Below, piece by piece: positions 1 to 5,380 of a stretch of DNA of 5,380 bases (within the stretch, counting starts at the first letter, position 1; every line of letters begins with the position of its first letter). Made by a program: the position numbers and the translations under genes. A model generated the notes under the pieces. It saw only the letters and a list, made by a program, of their open reading frames with translations. It was not told the origin of the DNA and made no database searches. Source of the stretch: Pseudomonadota bacterium (lineage in GTDB: Bacteria > Pseudomonadota > Alphaproteobacteria > Sphingomonadales > Sphingomonadaceae); NCBI GenBank assembly GCA_023424275.1, contig JAFAED010000060.1, forward strand, positions 1-5,380. Direction: 5' to 3'.

Positions 1-897
1 GCTTGCGAGGCCAGGGTGGAGCATGCGCGCCACCCGGCTTTCGATCGCCTTGCCCACGGCAAGCGCGTTCTCCGATTGGCGGCGCGCGCGCAGATCGAGC
101 GTTTCGAGCCCCTTCAATACGACCCAGGCATTGAACGGCGACAGGTTCGGCCCCGTGTTGCGCTGGAACGGCAACAGCACATCGTTGATGAACTTCTCCG
201 ACCCGCAGACGGCGCCGGCGAGCACGCGCCCTTGCCCGTCCATTAGCTTTGTTGCCGAATATGCAACGACATCGGCGCCGAAATCCATCGGGCGTTGGAG
301 CACCGAGGTTGCAAAGGCATTGTCGACCACGGTCGTGATTCCATGCGCTTTCGCCAAGCTGCAGACATGCTTCACGTCGACGATGTCCATCGTCGGGTTC
401 GCCGGGGTTTCGAAGAAGAACACTTTGGTGTTCGGCTTGATCGCCTTTTCCCAGGCATCATTGTCGCGGCCGTCGACGACCGTCGTCTCGATCCCGAAGC
501 GCGGGCAGAGATGGTCGACGAGCCAGCGGCACGAACCGAAGGCGGCTTTCGCCGCGACGATATGATCGCCCGCCGACAGCTGGCACAGCAAGGCTGTTGT
601 CATCGCAGCCATGCCGGTCGCCTGCGCGCGGCACGCCTCGGCGCCTTCCATCAGCGCGATGCGCTCTTCGAGCATCGCCACGGTCGGATTTTGCAGCCGC
701 GAATAGGTCATGCCCTGCTCTTCGCCTGCAAAGCGCGCCGCCACTTCCTCGGCGCTGTCATAGGTATAGCCCGACGAAAGGAAGAGCGCTTCCGACGTTT
801 CGCCATGTTCGCTGCGCCAGGTTCCGCCGCGCACCGCCTGCGTCGCGGGGTGCCAATTGCGCGTCTTGTTGCGGTCGAGGCCCGTCGTCTTCTTCAT
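1..897 (-). CDS. metZ: O-succinylhomoserine sulfhydrylase MetZ, PLP-dependent (3' end outside the window)
   Basis: The gene starts with ATG at 897 and stays open to the left edge, giving 299 residues; the family is about 400, so roughly the last 100 are missing. This is a Cys/Met-metabolism PLP enzyme (fold type I) that condenses O-succinylhomoserine with sulfide to homocysteine in the cytoplasm. Visible motifs: YSRLQNPT (65-72, with the Tyr/Arg that grip PLP phosphate), ETPANPTMD (163-171), VDNAFAT (191-197, Asp192 pairing with the PLP ring nitrogen) and YSATKLMDGQGR (213-224, Lys217 as Schiff-base lysine). The DGQGR after the lysine, and Phe120 in FGS where lyases of the family usually have Tyr, favour sulfhydrylase over cystathionine synthase or lyase; this subgroup call is from memory of the family. 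It lies 15 nt after leuB with a weak GGA ribosome site 7 nt from the ATG, so it is probably cotranscribed. O-acetylhomoserine as substrate cannot be excluded. Confidence 0.93.
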   Translation of the reverse strand, partial: MKKTTGLDRNKTRNWHPATQAVRGGTWRSEHGETSEALFLSSGYTYDSAEEVAARFAGEEQGMTYSRLQNPTVAMLEERIALMEGAEACRAQATGMAAMTTALLCQLSAGDHIVAAKAAFGSCRWLVDHLCPRFGIETTVVDGRDNDAWEKAIKPNTKVFFFETPANPTMDIVDVKHVCSLAKAHGITTVVDNAFATSVLQRPMDFGADVVAYSATKLMDGQGRVLAGAVCGSEKFINDVLLPFQRNTGPNLSPFNAWVVLKGLETLDLRARRQSENALAVGKAIESRVARMLHPGLAS

Positions 898-912
898 TTT
901 CTTATCCGTTCG

Positions 913-1959
913 CTAGTTTTTCAAGGCTGCAACGACCGCATCGCCCAAGGCGGTCGTTCCCATATTGCCCCCCAGATCGGCGCCGCGGCACCCGTCGGCC
1001 AGCACCTGGCCCACCGCAGCCTCGATCCGCGCGGCGCTCACCTCGTCGTCGCCCGAATGACGCAGCAACATCGCGAGCGACAGGATCATCGCTAGCGGAT
1101 TGGCGACACCCTTGCCCGCGATATCGGGTGCGCTGCCGTGGATCGGCTCGTACAATCCCTGCTTGGCCTCGCTCAGCGACGCCGATGCAAGCAGGCCGAT
1201 CGACCCGACGCACATCGACGCCTGATCGGACAATATGTCGCCGAAGAGATTGCCGGTAACCACAACGTCGAACTGGCCCGGATTGCGCACGAGCTGCATA
1301 GCGGCATTGTCGACATACATATGGCTGAGCGTCACGTCGGGATAGTCGGCGGCGACCTCGATCACGACATCGCGCCACAGCTGCGACGTTTCGAGCACAT
1401 TCGCCTTGTCGACCGAGCAGAGCCTTTTCTGACGCCCCTGCGCCGCGCGGAAGGCGACATGCGCGATGCGCCGCACTTCGCTTTCGCTGTACGACATGAT
1501 GTCATAGCCTTCGCGTTCGCCGGTTATGGTCGTACGCATGCCCTTTTCGCCGAAATAGACGTCGCCGTTGAGTTCGCGCACGATCAGCAGGTCGATCGCC
1601 GACGCCACCTCGGGACGCAGCGCCGAACTGTCCTCCAGCCCCGCGAACAGCTTTGCGGGGCGCAGATTGGCAAAGAGGCCGAGTTCGGAACGCAGGCCGA
1701 GGATCGCCTGTTCGGGGCGCAAATGGCGCTCGACATTGTCGATACGCGGGTCGCCCACCGCACCGAACAGAATACCGTCAGCCGCTTTCGCCTTTGCGAG
1801 CGTTTCGGGCGGCAGCGGATGCCCAGTCGCTTCATAGGCCGCCCCGCCGACCAGCGCGCGGTCGAGGGTGACGGGAAGCGCAAGCGCAGAAAGGACCTTT
1901 TCGGCCTCCGCCATGATTTCCGGACCGATACCGTCGCCAGCCAGCAGCAGGATTTGCAC
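913..1959 (-). CDS. leuB: 3-isopropylmalate dehydrogenase LeuB
   Basis: LeuB oxidatively decarboxylates 3-isopropylmalate to 2-oxoisocaproate with NAD+, the third committed step of leucine synthesis; it is a cytoplasmic homodimer. The 348 residues match the family length. Visible features: [11 protein letters not shown] (5-15), the substrate arginines Arg90 (LGLR), Arg100 (NLR) and Arg128 (VREL), Tyr135 in [13 protein letters not shown] (182-190, catalytic Lys185), YVDNAAMQL with Asp217, GDILSD with metal-binding Asp241 and Asp245, and the NAD loop [14 protein letters not shown] (275-288). Spacing agrees closely with the known Thermus enzyme residues. The start is GTG at 1959; the frame has no ATG between it and an upstream stop near 1992. 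The loop usually read as AVGGPKWD is AVGDPRID here (67-74). It is 48 nt after recO and 15 nt before metZ, so leucine and methionine genes sit together at the end of the run. Confidence 0.97.
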   Translation of the reverse strand: MQILLLAGDGIGPEIMAEAEKVLSALALPVTLDRALVGGAAYEATGHPLPPETLAKAKAADGILFGAVGDPRIDNVERHLRPEQAILGLRSELGLFANLRPAKLFAGLEDSSALRPEVASAIDLLIVRELNGDVYFGEKGMRTTITGEREGYDIMSYSESEVRRIAHVAFRAAQGRQKRLCSVDKANVLETSQLWRDVVIEVAADYPDVTLSHMYVDNAAMQLVRNPGQFDVVVTGNLFGDILSDQASMCVGSIGLLASASLSEAKQGLYEPIHGSAPDIAGKGVANPLAMILSLAMLLRHSGDDEVSAARIEAAVGQVLADGCRGADLGGNMGTTALGDAVVAALKN

Positions 1960-1966
1960 TATGTCG

Positions 1967-1972
1967 CCCTTT
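1967..1972 (-). promoter_or_regulatory. Ribosome binding site of leuB supporting the GTG start
   Basis: Read on the minus strand, AAAGGG sits 7 nt before the GTG at 1959. It is a partial Shine-Dalgarno match at normal spacing. It matters because the gene has no ATG near its 5' end and the first residues after this GTG already match the family N-terminus. Confidence 0.6.
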
Positions 1973-2007
1973 CGTGTCTCGCCAGCCGCTTAGACAGCGG
2001 GGGCGCG

Positions 2008-2745
2008 TCACGCAACCGCCCTGCCCAGTCGGTCGACCAATCTTTCCCTTACGGTCAGCAAGTCCCGGTTGCGCCCGTCGAGGACATCGCGGTCGAGGAA
2101 GTGCCCGGTGATGACAAGACTGTCGAGCACGTCACCCATCGTCGGCCTCGCCTCCTGCCCACTCAGGAAGGGCGGCAGGCGAAATAGCCGGTCTTCATAT
2201 CCCGCAGCCGCTCCGACGCTGACAGCCCCGCCCGATTTGGGGCTGACGAACGCCAGATCGGTCGAGATGCCCGTTACCACACATTCTTCGAGGTTGAGGC
2301 CGAAGCCGAGTTCGGCGAGCAGCAGCAGCTCGTAGCGCGCCAGCGCCGCCGCCCATTGCCGCGCGGACGAGGCGACCCCGATCGCGTCCAGCACCGCCGA
2401 CAGCGCTGAATAAAGCGCGGGATAGGGTTGGCTTTCGGGAAGCGTCGCTGCAGTCAGGCTGGTCACCCAGTCGATCGCCGCCGCCGCCAGAGGCTCGGCA
2501 AGCAGTGGTGCGCGGCTCTCCAGCAACTCGGCGGTCGCCCCCGCCAATTGCTCCTCGGTGCGCGCTCGCAGTTCGAGCATGATCAGGTTGCCCGGGATCA
2601 GGATCGGCCGCAGACGCGTCGAGCGTCCGCCGCGCACATAGCCCGCGACCAACCCGGCTTCCTGCGTCAACGCGCGGACAATCGCACCATGTTCGCCATG
2701 CGCCCGCACCGCGCAGACGATGGCATCGGCTGTCCGGCTGGTCAA
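2008..2745 (-). CDS. recO: DNA repair protein RecO, with a TTG start
   Basis: RecO binds single-stranded DNA and SSB, anneals strands and, with RecR, loads RecA in the RecF recombination-repair pathway. From the TTG at 2745 the product has 245 residues, normal for RecO. The N-terminal OB-fold part (about 1-75) shows [17 protein letters not shown] (7-23), [12 protein letters not shown] (36-47) and the PGN turn (51-53). A helical region follows (about 80-150), then [22 protein letters not shown] (from 152, key residues Cys155, Gly159 and the SPKSG at 168-172), where zinc-binding RecO proteins carry several cysteines; only one Cys remains here, as in other proteobacterial forms. The reading frame is open upstream to an ATG at 2970, but that extension (75 Arg/Asp-rich residues) is the thioesterase gene in another frame and does not look like RecO. 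The TTG overlaps the thioesterase stop as TTGA (2745-2742), suggesting translational coupling. No good Shine-Dalgarno is visible. Confidence 0.92.
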   Translation of the reverse strand: MTSRTADAIVCAVRAHGEHGAIVRALTQEAGLVAGYVRGGRSTRLRPILIPGNLIMLELRARTEEQLAGATAELLESRAPLLAEPLAAAAIDWVTSLTAATLPESQPYPALYSALSAVLDAIGVASSARQWAAALARYELLLLAELGFGLNLEECVVTGISTDLAFVSPKSGGAVSVGAAAGYEDRLFRLPPFLSGQEARPTMGDVLDSLVITGHFLDRDVLDGRNRDLLTVRERLVDRLGRAVA

Positions 2746-3125
2746 AGCACCATCTGCGTCTGCGTCACCAGCGCAACCTCGGCACCGTCCTCGGTGCGGA
2801 TCCGCGTCTGCCAGACCGACAGCCGCTTGCCGATCTTGACGGGGGTCGCTTCGCCGACAAGCACCGATCCCACCGGACCGGCGCCGAGGAAGTTGGTCTT
2901 GCTCTCGATCGTCGTCGTGCCGCTCGCGCCTTCGGGCAGGGTCAGGAAAGCGCCCACGGCGCCGAGGCAATCGGCAAAGGCCATGATTGCGCCGCCATGG
3001 ACGATCCCGCCCGCAGTACAGATTTCGGCGCGGACGGGCAGCTTGCCCGCAACGCGCTCCCTGCTGCCTTCGTGGATCGTGACACCGAGCGTCCCCGCGA
3101 GCGGCATGGCTGCTGCAAAATCCAT
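2742..3125 (-). CDS. PaaI-family hotdog-fold acyl-CoA thioesterase
   Basis: A 127-residue single-domain protein of the hotdog thioesterase superfamily (PaaI/YdiI-like), expected to hydrolyse acyl- or aryl-CoA thioesters in the cytoplasm as a homotetramer. The signature is [20 protein letters not shown] (39-58): His43-Gly-Gly and Asp52 correspond to the HGG motif and the catalytic Asp of E. coli Paa[14 protein letters not shown] (71-83) is the following strand with the Asn-Phe-Leu typical of the family; a C-terminal strand region ends in TQTQMVL. The ATG at 3125 was chosen because it has a strong ribosome site and gives the usual length; an in-frame ATG at 3161 lies inside uvrC and has no comparable site. 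The gene begins 10 nt after uvrC and its stop overlaps the recO start. The natural substrate cannot be told from the sequence, so no gene symbol is given. Confidence 0.9.
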   Translation of the reverse strand: MDFAAAMPLAGTLGVTIHEGSRERVAGKLPVRAEICTAGGIVHGGAIMAFADCLGAVGAFLTLPEGASGTTTIESKTNFLGAGPVGSVLVGEATPVKIGKRLSVWQTRIRTEDGAEVALVTQTQMVL

Positions 3126-3129
3126 AAAA

Positions 3130-3137
3130 CTCCCCTC
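3130..3137 (-). promoter_or_regulatory. Strong ribosome binding site of the thioesterase gene, overlapping the uvrC stop
   Basis: On the minus strand GAGGGGAG lies 4 nt before the ATG at 3125 and begins within the uvrC TGA (3138-3136). It decides the thioesterase start over the in-frame ATG at 3161. Ribosomes finishing uvrC would pause on this site, which fits reinitiation or coupling. Confidence 0.7.
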
Positions 3138-5070
3138 ACCGTCCCGAATGATAGAAATCATGCACCGCCTGCGCGACCGCCGCGCTGACGCCCGGCGCCT
3201 TCTGCAAATCTTCCAGGCTGGCACCACGCACCGCGCGCGCAGTGCCGAAATGCATCAACAGCGCCTTTTTGCGCGACGGGCCAATGCCCGGAACCTCGTC
3301 GAGCGGCGAGCTGCCCATCGCTTTCGCCCGTTTCTGCCGGTGCGCGCCAATCGCGAAACGATGCGCCTCGTCGCGCAGCCGCTGGATGTAGAACAGCACG
3401 GCGTTGTTCGGGGGCAGCGTGAATTCGCGGCCATCGGGGTGATAGAAGGTCTCGCGCCCGGCATTGCGGTCGGGCCCCTTGGCGACCCCGACAAAGGTCA
3501 GATCGTCGATCCCCAGCTCGGCGAACACCGCCGCAACCGCCGACACCTGCCCCTTGCCACCATCGATCAGCACGAGGTCGGGCCATTCGCCCTTCGTCCG
3601 TTCGGGATCTTCCTCGATCGCGCGCGCGAAACGGCGTTCGAACACCTCGCGCATCATCGCGAAATCGTCGCCCGGCTGCGTCTCGGCGCGCTTGATGTTG
3701 AACTTGCGGTACGCGCCCTTGATCCACCCTTCGGGGCCAGCGACGACCATTGCGCCAAGCGCATTGGTACCCTGAATATGGCTGTTGTCGTAAATTTCGA
3801 TCCGCTGCGGCGGGTTTTCGAGGTCGAACAGCTCGGCCAGCTCGCGCCCGAGTTTCGCCTGACTGCTGCTCTCGGCAAGCCGCCGGTCGAGTTCCTCGCC
3901 GGCGTTGCGCACCGCCTGTTCGAGCAGGCGGCGGCGGTTCCCCCGCTGCGGCACGCTGATTTCGACCTTGCGGCTGCCACTTTCGCCGAGTGCCTCGGCC
4001 AGCAGGGCACTCTCGTCGGGCTCGCGGTCGACGAGGATCAGCTTCGGCGGCGGCACGCCTTCGTAAAATTGCATCAGGAAGCTCGCCATCACCTCTTCCT
4101 CGGGCACGCCCGAAACATGCGCCGGAAAGAAGCTGCGGTGGCCCCAATTCTGCCCGCCGCGGATGAAGAAACCCGCGATGCAGAGCTGCCCGCCCTTCGC
4201 AGCGAGCGCGAAGACATCGGCATCGCCCAGCCCGTCGGCATGCACCGACTGACTGCCCTGAATGAAGGTCAGCGATTTCAGCCGGTCGCGGATCACCGCC
4301 GCTTGCTCATAATCCATCGCGTCGGCCGCCTTGGTCATCGCGTCGCCCAGTCTTTTCTGGACGGCGGTCGAGCGCCCCTCGAGAAAGTCCTGCGCGTCGC
4401 TCACCAGCCCGGCATAATCCTCCTTCGAGATGCGGTCGACGCACGGCGCGCTGCACCGTTTGATCTGATAGAGCAGGCACGGCCGCGAGCGGTTGGCGAA
4501 GAAGCTGTCGGTGCAGCTGCGCAGCAGAAAGGTTTTCTGTAGCGCGCTGAGCGTCTGGCCCACCGACCCGGCGCTCGCGAACGGGCCGTAATAGCGGCCC
4601 TTCGCGCGCCGCGCGCCGCGATGCTTCTGCACGCGCGGAAAATCATGGTCGGTGCGCAGCAGGATGAAGGGAAAGCTTTTGTCGTCGCGCAGCAGCACAT
4701 TGTAAGGGGGGCGATAGCGCTTGATCAGTTGCGCCTCGAGCAGCAGCGCCTCGGCCTCGCTCGTCGTCGTGACGATCTCCATCCCGCGCGTCTGCGACAC
4801 CATCCGCTGCAGCCGCTGCGGCAAGCGCGCGACCTGCGTATAGTTCGTCACGCGGTTTTTGAGCGCGCGCGCCTTGCCCACGTAAAGCACGTCGCCGCGT
4901 GCATCGAGCATCCGGTATACGCCGGGCCGCGTCGGCAATTTGCGCACGACGCTGCGGATCGCCTCTGCGCCGCGTTCGAGGTCGGGCTGATCGCCCTCGC
5001 CGTCGCCGCCGCGGATCACATAGGTCGCTTTTTCTTCGTTGAATCGGTCGGGAGCATTCGGGCGGGCCAT
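3136..5070 (-). CDS. uvrC: Excinuclease ABC subunit C (UvrC)
   Basis: UvrC joins the UvrB-DNA complex and makes both incisions around a lesion in nucleotide excision repair. The 644 residues contain the full domain set. The GIY-YIG nuclease (about 45-125; PGVY 49-52, LYVGKA 62-67) makes the 3' cut. The iron-sulfur cysteines are Cys186, 198, 206 and 210, spaced 12-8-4 exactly as in E. coli. The UVR helical motif that binds UvrB is at about 235-268 (DYEQAAVIRD 253-262). The RNase H-like nuclease for the 5' cut has Asp428 (IYDNSH), Asp468/469 (PGDD), Asp503 (LIDGGKGQ) and His570 (RDEAHRF). Tandem helix-hairpin-helix motifs (about 588-641; VPGIGPSRK, APGVSAAVA) end the protein. PGVY lies about 30 residues further from the start than in E. 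coli, so there is an acidic N-terminal extension. The ATG at 5070 has no clear Shine-Dalgarno; a GTG at codon 18 is an alternative. Confidence 0.97.
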   Translation of the reverse strand: MARPNAPDRFNEEKATYVIRGGDGEGDQPDLERGAEAIRSVVRKLPTRPGVYRMLDARGDVLYVGKARALKNRVTNYTQVARLPQRLQRMVSQTRGMEIVTTTSEAEALLLEAQLIKRYRPPYNVLLRDDKSFPFILLRTDHDFPRVQKHRGARRAKGRYYGPFASAGSVGQTLSALQKTFLLRSCTDSFFANRSRPCLLYQIKRCSAPCVDRISKEDYAGLVSDAQDFLEGRSTAVQKRLGDAMTKAADAMDYEQAAVIRDRLKSLTFIQGSQSVHADGLGDADVFALAAKGGQLCIAGFFIRGGQNWGHRSFFPAHVSGVPEEEVMASFLMQFYEGVPPPKLILVDREPDESALLAEALGESGSRKVEISVPQRGNRRRLLEQAVRNAGEELDRRLAESSSQAKLGRELAELFDLENPPQRIEIYDNSHIQGTNALGAMVVAGPEGWIKGAYRKFNIKRAETQPGDDFAMMREVFERRFARAIEEDPERTKGEWPDLVLIDGGKGQVSAVAAVFAELGIDDLTFVGVAKGPDRNAGRETFYHPDGREFTLPPNNAVLFYIQRLRDEAHRFAIGAHRQKRAKAMGSSPLDEVPGIGPSRKKALLMHFGTARAVRGASLEDLQKAPGVSAAVAQAVHDFYHSGR

Positions 5071-5087
5071 GATTTTGCATGTAGGCG

Positions 5088-5107
5088 ATGGCGGTGCGAC
5101 CCGCCAT
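5088..5107. promoter_or_regulatory. Perfect 7-bp inverted repeat in the uvrC/SDR divergent spacer (possible operator or hairpin)
   Basis: ATGGCGG (5088-5094), a 6-nt spacer (tgcgac) and CCGCCAT (5101-5107) form a perfect dyad, 18 nt upstream of the uvrC ATG and 32 nt upstream of the SDR ATG. The whole divergent spacer is only 68 nt, so both promoters must be in or next to it. The dyad could be a repressor site or, if transcribed, a short stem-loop in either 5' leader. There is no U-run on either side, so it is not an intrinsic terminator. It does not resemble the alphaproteobacterial LexA box (GTTC-N7-GTTC). I could not assign convincing -35/-10 boxes. A short dyad in GC-rich DNA may be chance. 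Confidence 0.35.
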
Positions 5108-5126
5108 AGTGCGCGAGGTAAAACAT

Positions 5127-5134
5127 AGGAGGGG
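5127..5134 (+). promoter_or_regulatory. Strong Shine-Dalgarno site of the SDR gene
   Basis: AGGAGGGG ends 4 nt before the ATG at 5139. It is the best anti-Shine-Dalgarno match in the window and fixes the start of the rightward gene. Confidence 0.8.
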
Positions 5135-5138
5135 TCTT

Positions 5139-5380
5139 ATGGAACTTCGCGGAAAGCTCGCGGTCGTCACGGGCGGCAGCGACGGCATCGGGCGCGAGAT
5201 CGCGTTACAGCTCCAGGGCGCGGGCGCCGATGTGATCGTCACTGGGCGCTCGGCCGAGAAACTTCAGGCGATGGCATCGCTCGGCTTCGGAACCATCGCG
5301 AGCGACCTGTCGACGCCGGAGGGCGTCGAAGCGGTCGTGGCCGGTGTCGCCGGCAAACCGCTCGCACTGCTCGTCAACAA
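5139..5380 (+). CDS. Short-chain dehydrogenase/reductase (SDR), N-terminal part only
   Basis: The ATG at 5139 opens a rightward frame of 80 complete codons that runs off the right edge. The N-terminus is a classical SDR Rossmann fold: strand KLAVVTGG, the nucleotide-binding TGGSDGIG (11-18, the TGxxxGxG motif), helix EIALQLQGAGA, second strand DVIVTGR (31-37) and SDL (55-57, the Asp that contacts adenine). The last bases read LLVN plus the first two bases of an Asn codon, the beginning of the NNAG motif. Arg37 after the second strand favours NADP(H) over NAD(H). About two thirds of a typical 230-260-residue SDR, including the Ser-Tyr-Lys catalytic residues, is outside the window, so the substrate and subfamily cannot be named; the opening is somewhat DltE-like. 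The gene is divergent from uvrC, with a 68-nt shared upstream region. Confidence 0.9.
   Translation, partial: MELRGKLAVVTGGSDGIGREIALQLQGAGADVIVTGRSAEKLQAMASLGFGTIASDLSTPEGVEAVVAGVAGKPLALLVN

Noticed and set aside
295..1095. A 266-codon plus-strand frame opposite metZ and the end of leuB.
   Set aside because: It is antisense to a clear PLP enzyme, with a composition typical of a shadow frame.
1986..2000. A small hairpin, CCGCT-N5-AGCGG, in the recO/leuB gap considered as a terminator.
   Set aside because: The stem is only 5 bp and no U-run follows in the direction of transcription.
1138..2187. A 349-codon plus-strand frame opposite leuB and the end of recO.
   Set aside because: Same antisense shadow effect; no family resemblance, and it crosses a gene boundary on the other strand.
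2008..2970. RecO extended to an ATG at 2970 (320 residues).
   Set aside because: The extra 75 residues are an out-of-frame reading of the thioesterase gene, are Arg/Asp-rich, and exceed the normal RecO length; the TTG at 2745 fits the family.
2428..4542. A 704-codon open frame on the plus strand, antisense to uvrC, the thioesterase and recO.
   Set aside because: It lies opposite three well-recognised genes, is Arg/His/Ala-rich with no recognisable domain, and long antisense frames are expected opposite GC-rich genes with strong third-position GC bias.
4643..5080. A minus-strand ATG at 5080, 10 nt upstream of the uvrC ATG, as an alternative start or upstream ORF.
   Set aside because: It is out of frame with uvrC and its product is Arg-rich with no family resemblance; it also lacks a ribosome site.
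5071..5138. Sigma-70-like boxes (for example TTGCAT near 5075 and TAAAAC near 5119) as promoters.
   Set aside because: No pair has acceptable spacing and match on either strand, so no promoter is annotated.

Overview
The window is GC-rich, densely coding chromosomal DNA. Its encoded proteins look most like those of an alphaproteobacterium of the Sphingomonadales (Sphingopyxis/Sphingomonas type). That placement rests on recall of family sequences, mainly the MetZ, UvrC and RecO N-termini, not on a database search.

Layout. Positions 1-5070 hold five genes in one leftward (minus-strand) run. In transcription order they are uvrC (5070-3136), a PaaI-type hotdog thioesterase (3125-2742), recO (2745-2008), leuB (1959-913) and metZ (897 to beyond the left edge). 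The gaps are 10 nt, a 4-nt overlap, 48 nt and 15 nt, with no convincing terminator between them, so a single operon, or two operons split at the recO/leuB gap, is plausible. A 68-nt intergenic region (5071-5138) separates uvrC from a divergent rightward SDR-family oxidoreductase gene that starts at 5139 and is cut by the right edge. This spacer carries a perfect 7-bp inverted repeat and a strong Shine-Dalgarno sequence for the SDR gene.

Function. UvrC is the incision subunit of nucleotide excision repair. RecO loads or anneals in RecF-pathway recombination repair. LeuB catalyses the third step of leucine synthesis. MetZ makes homocysteine for methionine by direct sulfhydrylation. The thioesterase has no obvious link to either pair. 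The run is therefore a mixed housekeeping cluster (DNA repair plus amino-acid synthesis).

Novelty. I see no mobile element, CRISPR array, tRNA/rRNA, phage gene or unknown multi-gene system. The points worth a second look are small: a TTG start for recO overlapping the upstream stop, the divergent-promoter inverted repeat, the poorly marked uvrC start with an N-terminal extension, and the thioesterase wedged between two repair genes.
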